A stretch of DNA of 64,000 nt from Bacteroides gallinarum DSM 18171 = JCM 13658 (GCF_000374365.1 NZ_KB894121.1:1-64000); one strand, 5' to 3'. Numbered from the stretch's first letter, positions 46,820-55,730 are shown. The notes: generated by a model not told the origin, from the letters alone. A program made the numbers and translations.

Positions 46820-46827
46820 CAAATATA
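46820..46827 (-). promoter_or_regulatory. -7 box for the regulator/kinase operon
   Basis: Reverse strand TATATTTG fits TAnnTTTG; the start site near 46813 would give a leader of about 19 nt. Confidence 0.5.
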
Positions 46828-46881
46828 TTCTATTTTCTCCAAAAAGCAGGCAAGATGAGATAATAATTGCAGTGCCGGGAC

Positions 46882-47011
46882 AATGCCATGTTTTGGTACG
46901 AGGCGTACCACAATAGGGTATATCCCGTACCAAAGCGAAGTACATTCCGTACCCGTACAGGGTATGTCTTGTACTGCATGCGGCATGCCTTATGCCCCGT
47001 AGGGTGTAGTG
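46882..47011. repeat. Degenerate 22 bp tandem array with GTAC core, about 6 units
   Basis: Units begin at 46882, 46904, 46926, 46948, 46970 and 46992, exactly 22 bp apart. The best share CGTACC at the start and a GGGTAT or GTACAT near position 14-19. It fills the gap between the end of the 47019 gene and the regulator promoter. Confidence 0.75.
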
Positions 47012-47018
47012 CGTACGC

Positions 47019-47759
47019 TTACAATAGCTGTAGTTTCACTCCGAAGGATAGACACAAGTAGTCCTTGGGCTTCAGGTACTTGTTGGTAAAGGCGCTTACG
47101 ATGTACAAGTCACAGGTACTTATTTCGTAGAATAATGTAATGGCTTTTGCCGTAAACCTGCGGCGGGGGTCGATGTCGTAAGTGATACGCTGTCCCAGAA
47201 AAGCATGGATGCGTACCTTGGACGAGAAGCCGTAGTAGCCTTTCGGATAACGGTCTGGTTCATGTACCCAGAATTCATCGCCGAAAACAGTGTTGAAGTA
47301 CATACCGCAGGTGAGGGGTTCTGCCGAGAAACGGCTCTCTTTGATTTGCAGGCTCCAGGGGATATAATTCTGTTTCAGGGTGAATGTCAGTTTAGTACAG
47401 TCGGACTGGTATTTGGGGAGGATACCGAGGAAGATATCCGTTTCCCATTGGTTACGCTTCCCGTAGTCCCAGCCGGTTCCGAAGGAGAGCAGCCCCATAT
47501 TGCCGGCGAACTGTATCTTGGTATGTGTGGGAATCAGCACTTCCCACCGTTTGCGGTAGCGGTGCACGCGCCGGTCGTAGCGGCTAGGACGTATATCGCT
47601 GGCAACGACGGTGTCCGGATTGTGTTGCAGGTAAACCGTATCGTGTTTTACGATGACCACCGTATCCCTTTCCTGGGCGGAAAGCGTGCCGCACCACCCC
47701 AGCAGCAGGCATACTACGGCAAGTGCCGGCAGCTTAGAAATAGACCACTTCGCGTTCAT
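47019..47759 (-). CDS. Exported protein of unknown function, probable outer-membrane barrel (DUF3575-like)
   Basis: 246 aa with a signal peptide (LPALAVVCLLLGWCGTLSAQ). A linker rich in VxxDTVYLxxNPDTVV precedes a C-terminal half with alternating hydrophobic strands (KIQFAGNMGLLSFGTGWDYG ... LCLSFGVKLQLL), resembling small Bacteroidetes outer-membrane proteins of the DUF3575 type. Its start overlaps the preceding phosphatase stop by 26 nt, so the two are co-translated and may work together in the envelope. No enzymatic motif. Confidence 0.65.
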   Translation of the reverse strand: MNAKWSISKLPALAVVCLLLGWCGTLSAQERDTVVIVKHDTVYLQHNPDTVVASDIRPSRYDRRVHRYRKRWEVLIPTHTKIQFAGNMGLLSFGTGWDYGKRNQWETDIFLGILPKYQSDCTKLTFTLKQNYIPWSLQIKESRFSAEPLTCGMYFNTVFGDEFWVHEPDRYPKGYYGFSSKVRIHAFLGQRITYDIDPRRRFTAKAITLFYEISTCDLYIVSAFTNKYLKPKDYLCLSFGVKLQLL

Positions 47760-48543
47760 ATCCGTAAGGTGTTATGGTGAATACATAGTAGTTACGGTTC
47801 TTCATGCAGTCGCTCATGTAGTACATGATACCGTCCTCGAAGAGGTTCTCCTCGAATACGTGGTGTTCGTGGGCTGCGGTGCAGAACTGTATGCCGGGAA
47901 ACTCCGTTACGTAGCGGTGAAAGACACGTGCCACATTGTTGTTGAACTGGTCGGCATAGGGGCGGACGTGCATGGATACCACGGTTTTGTCGAATTCGTC
48001 CCGGCGGTTGGTGAGTTCTTCTTCCAAGAAGGTGAAGTCGGGAATGGGGCGGGAGTAGTCGAACTCCATGGCATTGGTATTCAGGCATACGAACTTTACC
48101 CGTCCGGCAATGAACGAGAAGTTAGGGTCGCCGAATACGGCACGGTATGTCTCTTCTCCCGTGCCGAGGCAGTCGTGGTTGCCGATAAGGGTTACATAGG
48201 GCACGCGGAGTTTGTTCATGATGTCGCGCTGCCAGAGAAATTCGTCCGTAACACCGAAGTCGCTCATATCGCCGCCGTGGATAACGAAATCTATGTCATC
48301 GCGCTTGTTTATCTCTCCTACGAAATCCAGCGTTTCGTCGTACCAGCGTTGTGAGTCGCCCATAGTTACGAATTTAATCGTTGTCTTGTCCTTGCAGTTC
48401 TGCTCTATCTCGGCGATGTTATGAGCATTGACATCGGTTTCCCCGCTGATGCGTACATCGTACGGATGATAGTCTATCATGTCGCAACTGCCCATAAGCA
48501 GGCAGAAAAATGATAGGAATAAGGGTTTATATGGCTTTATCAT
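47734..48543 (-). CDS. Metallophosphoesterase lipoprotein
   Basis: 269 aa calcineurin-like phosphoesterase. Lipobox LMGSC places a lipidated Cys at 20, so it is anchored in the envelope. Metal-binding motifs appear in order: GDSQ, IHGGDMSD, IGNHD, VSMHVRP and AAHEHH. Conserved Asp, Asn and His residues are complete, so it should be an active phosphatase or nuclease; substrate unknown. Its mRNA leader carries a series of ~30 bp repeats. Overlaps the downstream 47019-47759 gene. Confidence 0.88.
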   Translation of the reverse strand: MIKPYKPLFLSFFCLLMGSCDMIDYHPYDVRISGETDVNAHNIAEIEQNCKDKTTIKFVTMGDSQRWYDETLDFVGEINKRDDIDFVIHGGDMSDFGVTDEFLWQRDIMNKLRVPYVTLIGNHDCLGTGEETYRAVFGDPNFSFIAGRVKFVCLNTNAMEFDYSRPIPDFTFLEEELTNRRDEFDKTVVSMHVRPYADQFNNNVARVFHRYVTEFPGIQFCTAAHEHHVFEENLFEDGIMYYMSDCMKNRNYYVFTITPYGYEREVVYF

Positions 48544-48573
48544 ATTTATTTGTTTTGTTATATGAGTATATGT

Positions 48574-48735
48574 TTATGATAGTTGGTTATGTATATATGC
48601 TTATGAAAGTTGATTATGTATATGTGCTTATGAAATTTGGATTATGTTTAAGTGTATGTCTATGAAAGTTGATTATGTTTAAGTATATGTCTATAAAAAC
48701 GGAATTATATCCAAGTATATATCTATGGAAACTGA
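48574..48735. repeat. ~30 bp imperfect repeats in the phosphatase leader
   Basis: TATGAAA-like words recur at 48574, 48602, 48629, 48661, 48692 and 48724 (spacing 27-32 bp), separated by GTTGATTATGT and related AT-rich sequence. They lie between the promoter at 48739 and the start codon at 48543, so they are transcribed as leader. Confidence 0.7.
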
Positions 48736-48738
48736 GGG

Positions 48739-48746
48739 CAAAGGTA
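48739..48746 (-). promoter_or_regulatory. -7 box for the phosphatase operon
   Basis: Reverse strand TACCTTTG; a start near 48732 implies a leader of about 190 nt made of repeats. Confidence 0.55.
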
Positions 48747-48829
48747 AAGTTTTCATCCGATAGAAAAGTTGTCCTATTTTCCGTTTTTCTGTCCTGTAAA
48801 TGATAATTTGGTTTATCTATTCTATTCTG

Positions 48830-50075
48830 TAAATGCCATTGTCCAATCTGTAAATGCTGCCGTCTAATCTGTAAATGTCGTTGTCTAATCCGTAAATGTC
48901 ATCATTTAATCTGTAAATATTATCATTTAATCCGCAAATGTATCTTTTAAGGCTGAAAGCTTTTTATTTTCAAGTCCGGAGTAACATCCCGGGGGCATGT
49001 ATATGGTTAACGTTGCGCCCTGTAAGGGCAGAATCCTTGTATGTACCCCTTTTGCCTTTACAGTGCATAGTCAGATAAGAGAGCTTTTTATTCCCTGTAA
49101 ATGTCATCGTCTAATCCATAACTGCTGTTGTCTAATCTGTATATGTTATCATTTAATCCGTAAATGTATCTTCTAAGACTGAAAGCCTTTTATCTTCAAG
49201 CCCGGGGTAACACCCCGGGGGCATGTATATGGTTAACATTGCGCCCTGTAAGGGCATAATCCTTGCATACAACCCTTTTGCCTTTACAGTATGTAGTCAG
49301 ATAAGGGAGTTTTTATTCCCTGTAAATGTCATCGTCTAATCCATAACTGCCGTTGTCTAATCTGTATATGTCCTCATTTAATCCGTAAATGCTATCTTTT
49401 AAGGCTGAAAGCCTTTTATCTTCAAGCCCGGGATAATACCCTGGGGCATGTATATGGTTAACATTGCGCCCTGTAAGGGCATAATCCTTGTATACAACCC
49501 TTTTGTCTTTACAGTACGTAGTCAAATAAGGGAGCTTTTATTCCTTGTAAATGTCATTGTTTAATCTATAAATATTAAATATTGTCGTCTAATCTGTATA
49601 TATCATTATTTAATCCGTAAATGTATCTTTTAAGGCTGAAAGCCTTTTATCTTCAAGCCCGGGGTAACACCCCGGGGCATGTATATGGTTAACATTGCGC
49701 CCTGTAAGGGCATAATCCTTGTATACAACTCTTTTACCCTTATGGGGCGTAGTCAGATAAGGGGGCTTTTATTCCTTGTAAATGTCATTGTTTAATCTAT
49801 AAATATTAAATATTGTCGTCTAATCTGTATATGTCCTCATTTAATCCGTAAATGTATCTTTTAAGGCTGAAAGCCTTTTATCTTCAAGCCCGGGGTAACA
49901 CCCCGGGGGCATGTATACGGTTAACATTGCGCCCTATAAGGGCAAAAGAGTACAACAAGGATTATGCCCTTACAGGGCGCAGGTAGATAGAGGCGGATTC
50001 TTATTCCCGGGGCGTTGCCCCGGGCTGTATGCTTCAAGCCTTTCAGGCTTTGGATTGAAAATCTTTAAATACCTG
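48830..50075. repeat. Nested repeat array: 21 bp units within ~228 bp units containing palindromes
   Basis: First layer: 21 bp units like CTGTAAATGTCGTTGTCTAAT, five in a row at about 48830-48945, recurring as groups in each larger unit. Second layer: the palindromic block GCGCCCTGTAAGGGCA at 49015, 49240, 49466, 49697 and 49929 (spacing 225, 226, 231, 232 bp), each preceded by a CCCGGGGTAACACCCCGGGG hairpin and by CTGAAAGCCTTTTATCTTC. The series closes with one inverted copy at 49951-50065. No supported gene lies inside. Confidence 0.85.
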
Positions 50076-50125
50076 TTTATCTAAATTATTAAGCAGGCTA
50101 AGCAGGCATTAATTAGGTAGGTGGG

Positions 50126-50164
50126 TGTCTAATTATTGGACGGGCTGTGTCTAATTTTTAGACA
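50126..50164 (+). promoter_or_regulatory. Two dyads, candidate sites for an NtrC-type activator
   Basis: TGTCTAATTATTGGACG (50126-50142) and TGTCTAATTTTTAGACA (50148-50164) are similar dyads whose starts are 22 bp apart, i.e. two helical turns. The second is a perfect palindrome with a 3 nt centre. They end about 55 bp upstream of the sigma-54 promoter, a plausible enhancer position. Confidence 0.6.
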
Positions 50165-50218
50165 TTTGTGTATAGGTTGTTTATTTATGAATTGTTGATA
50201 ATCAATGCTATAAGTGTT

Positions 50219-50236
50219 TTGGCACGCTTTCTGCAT
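50219..50236 (+). promoter_or_regulatory. Sigma-54 promoter for the MacB-like transporter
   Basis: TTGGCACGCTTTCTGCAT matches the -24/-12 consensus TTGGCACGNNNNTTGC with one mismatch and the exact GG-N10-GC spacing. The start near 50247 implies a 333 nt AT-rich leader before the ATG at 50580. Confidence 0.75.
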
Positions 50237-50259
50237 TATTATAGGTGGGAAAAACATTG

Positions 50260-50579
50260 CAATATAAACATAGCGATATAAATATGGCAATATAAATATA
50301 TTAATATACATGTAGCAATATATAATATAACAATATAAAATGATAATATACATATAACTACAATGATAATATACACATATAACGATATAAACATACCAAT
50401 ATAAACATAACAATATACATGTAATTACATAATACATATAGCAATATAATATAGCAATATGAACATAACAATATACATGTAATTACATAATACATATAGC
50501 AATATAATATACCAATATAAACATAATAATATACATATAACTACATACAACGATATAAACATAACAATATAAATATATT
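50260..50579 (+). repeat. AT-rich simple-sequence leader of the MacB-like permease gene
   Basis: About 320 nt built from words such as AATATAAACATA, CAATATAA and AATATACAT. It includes a 50 bp segment repeated identically at 50404-50453 and 50462-50511 (58 bp offset). It runs up to the permease ATG and leaves no room for a clear ribosome binding site. Confidence 0.8.
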
Positions 50580-52895
50580 ATGAAACAAATCTATTATGTC
50601 ATTCAAACTTTGCTTCGTGGACGTGGCTCGAACATCATCAAGATAATCTCTTTGGGATTAAGCCTGACGATGAGTATTTTGCTATTCTCCCGCGTGGCAT
50701 ACGAGCAGAGCTTTGACACCTGCTACAAAGACTACGACAATCTTTATCAAATCTGGTCTGTATTTACCGTTAATGGCGAGAAGTATCCGCCGCAAGAGCA
50801 GAACTGCGGTCCCGTGGCAGGCGCCATACTGGAGAACTTCCCGGAACAGGTAGAAGCTGCCACCAGCACTTGTCATTGGATGAATGCTCCGCTGTACAAT
50901 GAAAACGCTCGTTTCGACGAAAAGAAAACGGTGGCGGATTCACTTTTCTTTAAGACTATGGGCATCGAAGTGCTGAGCGGTAATCCGGTGCAAGACCTTC
51001 AGCAACCCGATGTGATTTTCCTGAGCGACCGCTTTGCCAAGAAAATATTCGGCGGAGAAAATCCGGTGGGAAAGACCGTCAACTACAACCATGAGAAAGA
51101 CTTTATAGTAAAAGGTACATATAAGGCATTGCCTGAAAACGCTACCGTCAATCCGGAAGCCGTTATCTCTATGCCTACTTTGTGGAATGGCGGAGGAGGT
51201 AACTACTCATGGCGGGGCGGGGACAGCTATCCCGAGTACATCCGTTTCCGCCCCGGTGCGGACAAGTCGGTGGTGAATGCACGTATAGATGCTATGATAG
51301 AGAAGTATCGCCCGGAAGAGGACAAAAAGAGATATGGCTATACAGCGTTTGTAAAACCTATTCGCGATACTTACCGGAATTACGAAAGTGTGGAGCGGAT
51401 GCGTAATATCATGACCGTTCTCGGTCTTGCCATTCTTTTCATTGCGGCACTGAACTATGTATTGATTTCCATTTCCTCACTGACATATCGTGCCAAAGCG
51501 GTAGGTGTGCATAAATGCAACGGCGCAAGCGGCGGCAAGATATTCGGAATGTTCCTTTTGGAAACAGGCATTATCATTGTGGCGGCATTGCTCTTAATGG
51601 TTTTGATATTACTGAATTTTCGGGAATTCTTTGAAGATACCGCTGCGGCAAAACTCTCTTTGCTACTTGCCCCGGAACGAATCTGGGTTCCGTTGACGGT
51701 AGTCGGCATACTGTTTATAGTGGGCGGAGTATTGCCGGGACGCTTGTTTGCCCGTATTCCCGTATCCCAAGTGTTTCGCCGTTATACCGAGGGTAAGAAA
51801 GGGTGGAAGCGTCCGCTGCTTTTCATCCAGTTTGCAGGGGTAGCCTTCATTTGCGGGCTGATGTGCGTGGTAATGGCGCAGTATCAATATGTGCTGAACA
51901 AGGATATGGGATATGACCCGCAGCGAATGGCGTTTGCTGATGCCTATTGGAACAAGGAAAAAGAGAGCGACGCCGCTTTCCAATTCTTTAAAGGACTTCC
52001 TTATGTAGAAGCTGTAACCAGCGCCAATAATACGCCTATCAACGGATATAGCGGTTCTATGATTCGTGATGCATCGGGTAATGCGCTTTTTTCCACACGT
52101 GCTTGCTACTATATGCGTGAGGACTATCCGGCTATGATGAGGATGACATTCAAGGCCGGCCGTATGGCGCGTACGGAAGATGAAATAATAGTGAATGAAA
52201 CATTCGCAGACATGATGCATTGGGGGGACGATGTTGTGGGACGTACTGTCGACGTTGACAATACCGCACAACTGAAAGTCGTGGGCGTGCTGAAAGATTT
52301 TCAGATACAAGATTTCACGGCAGCCAAGATGCCTTTCATCGCCTGCCATAATAAATATTTCACGGGAACGATACATGTCCGCCTGAAAGAACCTTTTGCA
52401 CAAAATCTACGGCAACTGAACAAGGATGTAGCCGATGCTTTCAGCAATAAGACTATCGATTTCGTGAGCTATGAAAAGAAAATTACCGATGCTTACAACA
52501 GTGTCCGCGTATTCCGTAATGCCACTTTAATGGCAGCCATAACAATGTTCTTCGTTATGTTAATGGGGCTGATAGGATATACCACCGATGAAGTACGCCG
52601 CCGCAGCAAGGAGATTGCCATTCGCAAGGTAAACGGTGCGGAAGCATCCTCTATCCTGGAACTGCTTTCCAAGGATGTACTTGTCGTGGCATTGCCTGCG
52701 GTTATTCTCGGAAGCCTTGCATCGTGGTACATCAACGGCATTTGGATGGAACAGTTTGCCGAGCAGATTCCCCTCAGTTGGATTGTCTACCTGCTGGTGG
52801 TAATCGCCAACCTGGTGATAATCGTAGGTTGCGTCCTTTGGAAATCCTGGCGGATAGCCAATGAGAATCCGGTGAACAGTATTAAGAGTGAGTAA
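50580..52895 (+). CDS. ABC transporter permease, MacB/FtsX-like with duplicated core
   Basis: 771 aa. One N-terminal span, a MacB-like periplasmic domain (about 45-270), then an FtsX unit of three spans (MTVLGLAILFIAALNYVLISI ... HKCNGASGGKIFGMFLLETG). A second periplasmic domain and a second FtsX unit follow (FFVMLMGLIGYTTDEVRRRSKEIAIRKVNGAE). The KxNGAx coupling motif occurs twice, so one chain may supply both permease halves. Transcription appears sigma-54 dependent. The partner ATPase follows after 29 nt. Confidence 0.92.
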   Translation: MKQIYYVIQTLLRGRGSNIIKIISLGLSLTMSILLFSRVAYEQSFDTCYKDYDNLYQIWSVFTVNGEKYPPQEQNCGPVAGAILENFPEQVEAATSTCHWMNAPLYNENARFDEKKTVADSLFFKTMGIEVLSGNPVQDLQQPDVIFLSDRFAKKIFGGENPVGKTVNYNHEKDFIVKGTYKALPENATVNPEAVISMPTLWNGGGGNYSWRGGDSYPEYIRFRPGADKSVVNARIDAMIEKYRPEEDKKRYGYTAFVKPIRDTYRNYESVERMRNIMTVLGLAILFIAALNYVLISISSLTYRAKAVGVHKCNGASGGKIFGMFLLETGIIIVAALLLMVLILLNFREFFEDTAAAKLSLLLAPERIWVPLTVVGILFIVGGVLPGRLFARIPVSQVFRRYTEGKKGWKRPLLFIQFAGVAFICGLMCVVMAQYQYVLNKDMGYDPQRMAFADAYWNKEKESDAAFQFFKGLPYVEAVTSANNTPINGYSGSMIRDASGNALFSTRACYYMREDYPAMMRMTFKAGRMARTEDEIIVNETFADMMHWGDDVVGRTVDVDNTAQLKVVGVLKDFQIQDFTAAKMPFIACHNKYFTGTIHVRLKEPFAQNLRQLNKDVADAFSNKTIDFVSYEKKITDAYNSVRVFRNATLMAAITMFFVMLMGLIGYTTDEVRRRSKEIAIRKVNGAEASSILELLSKDVLVVALPAVILGSLASWYINGIWMEQFAEQIPLSWIVYLLVVIANLVIIVGCVLWKSWRIANENPVNSIKSE

Positions 52896-52924
52896 AAAAG
52901 ATAATATATAGAAAATAGAACATT

Positions 52925-53608
52925 ATGATTGAGATTAATAACATCAGCAAAGTATTCCGTACCTCGGAAGTAGAGACAGTAGCATTGAACCACGTAGACC
53001 TCGAAGTGAAAGAGGGAGAGTTCGTAGCCATTATGGGCCCGTCCGGTTGCGGGAAGTCCACTTTATTGAACATACTCGGCCTGTTGGATAACCCTACGGA
53101 GGGCAGTTATAAACTACTCGGACAGGAAGTGGCGGATTTAAAGGAGAAGGAGCGTACCCGTGTGCGCAAGGGTAAGCTGGGATTCGTGTTCCAGAGCTTC
53201 AACCTAATAGACGAGCTCAACGTTTACGAGAATGTGGAGCTTCCTCTTACATATCTGGGAGTAAAGGCGGGGGAACGCAAACGTATGGTAGAAGATATTT
53301 TGAAACGGATGAACATCAGCCACCGTGCCAAACACTTTCCGCAACAGCTTTCCGGCGGTCAGCAGCAGCGTGTAGCCATTGCCCGTGCTGTGGTAACGAA
53401 CCCGAAGCTGATTCTTGCCGATGAGCCTACCGGTAACCTGGACTCCAAGAACGGAGCGGAGGTAATGAACCTGCTGACGGAATTGAACAGGGAAGGTACT
53501 ACCATTGTCATGGTGACGCACTCCCGGCACGATGCCTCGTTTGCACACCGCACGGTACACCTGTTCGACGGCAGCGTGGTGGCAAATGTGGCGGCACACG
53601 AATTATAA
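52925..53608 (+). CDS. ABC transporter ATPase, MacB/LolD type
   Basis: 227 aa single nucleotide-binding domain: GPSGCGKST Walker A, LSGGQQQRVAIARA signature, LILADEPTGNLD Walker B and VTHSRHDASFAHR switch. The family partners MacB/FtsX-like permeases that use ATP for mechanical work in the periplasm, such as peptide or lipoprotein handling, rather than classical transport. No adaptor or TolC gene follows; a MATE gene converges 19 nt downstream. Confidence 0.95.
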   Translation: MIEINNISKVFRTSEVETVALNHVDLEVKEGEFVAIMGPSGCGKSTLLNILGLLDNPTEGSYKLLGQEVADLKEKERTRVRKGKLGFVFQSFNLIDELNVYENVELPLTYLGVKAGERKRMVEDILKRMNISHRAKHFPQQLSGGQQQRVAIARAVVTNPKLILADEPTGNLDSKNGAEVMNLLTELNREGTTIVMVTHSRHDASFAHRTVHLFDGSVVANVAAHEL

Positions 53609-53627
53609 CGGGATTGATAGGGCAATT

Positions 53628-54986
53628 TTAAGACGGAAGTTGGGGAGACGGCAGCCTCTTCAACTTCTTTACATATATCCACAGGGCAATAACCGCCGTA
53701 ACGAATGCGAAGAAGTCCGATACCGGCATGCACGCCCAGATGCCGTCCAGCCCCATGTAGCGCGGCAGGATAATCAGCCCCGGCAGCAAATACAGCAGTT
53801 GCCGGGTAAGGGATAAGAATATGCTTATCTTCGCCTTGCCGATGCTTTGGAAAAAGTTGCCGATAACGATTTGCGCACCTACCAGCGGGAACATGGCTAT
53901 GCCGATACGCACTCCCCTGGAAGCCATATCTATCAACTGCCCGTCGCTCGTAAAGATAGCCGATACGGCATGCGGAAACAGTTCGCAGATAATGAACCCC
54001 GTGCTGGTGATACATACGCCCGTAATGATGCTCAGGCGCAACGTCGCCTTTACGCGGTCGTGCTTCTGCGCTCCGAAGTTATAGCCCACGATAGGCTGCA
54101 TGCCCATGGTAAGCCCCAGCACAATCATTACGTACAGCACCAGCAGCCGGTTCATGATGCCGTAGGCGCCGATAGCCATGTCGCCGCCGTAATGTTGCAG
54201 GCTGTTGTTGACGATGATAACGATGACGCACGCCGTTACATTCATCAGGAACGGCGACATCCCTATGGAGAATATGCTGCTGATGATACGTTTCTTCATT
54301 TTCCAGAATCCCGGTTGCAGCCTTACGATGCTCGTCTTTTGCAAGAAGTGGCTCACCACCCATACCATGCCGATGAACTGCGAGATGACCGTTGCCGTTG
54401 CCGCGCCGCGGATGCCCCAGCCGAAGTGGAAGATGAATACGGGCGCCAGCGCGATGTTGCATACTACCGTAACCATGGAGGTAAGCATCGCCTTCTTGGG
54501 ATAGCCCGTGGCACGCATGATGTTATTCAGCCCAATCATCGTATAGGTAACGGGAGTACCCAGCAGAATTACCTGCATGAAGTCGCGCGCATAGGGCAGG
54601 GTGTCGTTGCTGGCCCCGAAGAAACGCAGAATCTCGTCCAGGAAAAGGAAGGAGATACCGCCGAACAGGAATGCGTTGACCAGGCAGAGCATCAGGGTAT
54701 TGTTCAGCACTTCCGTTGCCCCGTCCATATCTTTCTGCCCTAACCGTATGGATGAAATGGCGGAACCGCCTGCCGAAACCAGCGTACAGAAAGCAACGAC
54801 CAGGTTCATCAGCGGAAAGGTAATGGCAAGCCCCGCAATACCCATGGCGCCTACGCCATGACCGATGAATATGCTGTCGATGATGTTGTACAGTGAGGTA
54901 ATCGTCATGCCGATAATGGCGGGGATAGAATATTGTACGAGGAGTTTGCCGATTCGTTCGCTCCCTAAAATATGCGGATTATTCAT
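53628..54986 (-). CDS. MATE-family efflux transporter
   Basis: 452 aa with twelve membrane segments in two homologous halves. It opens with IGKLLVQYSIPAIIGMTITSLYNIIDSIFIGHGVGAMG, a standard MATE N-terminus with the conserved P and D residues of helix 1. The DinF/NorM-like group couples Na+ or H+ entry to export of cationic compounds; substrate unknown. Short leader after a TATCTTTG box. Confidence 0.93.
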   Translation of the reverse strand: MNNPHILGSERIGKLLVQYSIPAIIGMTITSLYNIIDSIFIGHGVGAMGIAGLAITFPLMNLVVAFCTLVSAGGSAISSIRLGQKDMDGATEVLNNTLMLCLVNAFLFGGISFLFLDEILRFFGASNDTLPYARDFMQVILLGTPVTYTMIGLNNIMRATGYPKKAMLTSMVTVVCNIALAPVFIFHFGWGIRGAATATVISQFIGMVWVVSHFLQKTSIVRLQPGFWKMKKRIISSIFSIGMSPFLMNVTACVIVIIVNNSLQHYGGDMAIGAYGIMNRLLVLYVMIVLGLTMGMQPIVGYNFGAQKHDRVKATLRLSIITGVCITSTGFIICELFPHAVSAIFTSDGQLIDMASRGVRIGIAMFPLVGAQIVIGNFFQSIGKAKISIFLSLTRQLLYLLPGLIILPRYMGLDGIWACMPVSDFFAFVTAVIALWIYVKKLKRLPSPQLPS

Positions 54987-55011
54987 TTGATATATGTCAA
55001 TTAAGCTGGTG

Positions 55012-55019
55012 CAAAGATA
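55012..55019 (-). promoter_or_regulatory. -7 box for the MATE gene
   Basis: Reverse strand TATCTTTG, leader about 20 nt. The opposite strand around 55046-55053 has only a weak GACCTTTG for the HAD gene. Confidence 0.6.
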
Positions 55020-55082
55020 CGAAATATTTGCTCAGTTCGATGATTATTCAGACCTTTGCACCCGAATATTATACTTGTTTAT

Positions 55083-55730
55083 ATGGATACAACAAAAACA
55101 ACAGCCGTCCTTTTCGATTTCGACGGAGTGATAATGGATACCGAAACGCAGTATTCTATCTTTTGGCATAAAGCGGGTGTAGATTATCTGGGCATGGACG
55201 ATTTGGAAAGCCGTGTAAAAGGCCAGACCCTGGCTTATATCTACGATACCTTCTTTACCGGGAAAACGGAGCAGCAGCGGGAAATCACCGCCGCCCTCGA
55301 CCGCTTCGAACAGGATATGGACTATGAATACATCCCCGGAGTACTCGACTTCATCGCCGATTTGCGCCGTAACCATGTTAAAATGGCGGTCGTTACCAGC
55401 TCCAACGACCAGAAAATGGCTGCCGTTTACCGTGCCCGTCCCGAGGTGAGGACTATGTTCGACCGGATTCTTACGGCAGAGATGTTCACCCGTTCCAAGC
55501 CGGCTCCCGATTGTTTCCTGCTGGGTATGGAGGTGTTCGGCACGACTCCCGCCACTACGTACGTATTCGAAGATTCCTTCAACGGGCTGAAAGCGGGCAT
55601 GGCATCCGAGGCCGTAGTTATCGGGCTGGCAACAACGAATCCACGCGAGGCTATCGCTCCGTTGTGTCATTGTGTTTTGGATGATTTTACGGGCTTTACC
55701 TACGATAAAATGCTCCGGGTGCATAAGTAA
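55083..55730 (+). CDS. HAD-superfamily hydrolase, beta-phosphoglucomutase-like
   Basis: 215 aa from ATG 55083 (MDTTKTTAVLFDFDGVIMDTE), with the nucleophile and acid Asp in DFDGVIMD. A helical cap follows, then motif II VVTSSND, the lysine in TRSKPAPDCFLLG, and the acidic pair in VFEDSFNGLKAG. Fits the PGMB-like subfamily that acts on phosphosugars; substrate not assignable. An in-frame upstream ATG at 55056 overlaps the likely promoter region. Confidence 0.9.
   Translation: MDTTKTTAVLFDFDGVIMDTETQYSIFWHKAGVDYLGMDDLESRVKGQTLAYIYDTFFTGKTEQQREITAALDRFEQDMDYEYIPGVLDFIADLRRNHVKMAVVTSSNDQKMAAVYRARPEVRTMFDRILTAEMFTRSKPAPDCFLLGMEVFGTTPATTYVFEDSFNGLKAGMASEAVVIGLATTNPREAIAPLCHCVLDDFTGFTYDKMLRVHK

Noticed and set aside
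46874..46887. Third sigma-54-like GG-N10-GC spacing upstream of the regulator gene
   Set aside because: The -12 half lacks TTGC, and a normal TATATTTG box lies closer to the start codon.
49313..49525. 70-codon minus-strand frame (peptide with [15 protein letters not shown])
   Set aside because: The same peptide arises in every copy of the palindromic repeat, including the one before panB; it is a by-product of the repeat, not a gene.
48830..50075. CRISPR array
   Set aside because: The 21 bp units are contiguous with no unique spacers, the larger units are ~228 bp and internally palindromic, and no cas genes are present.
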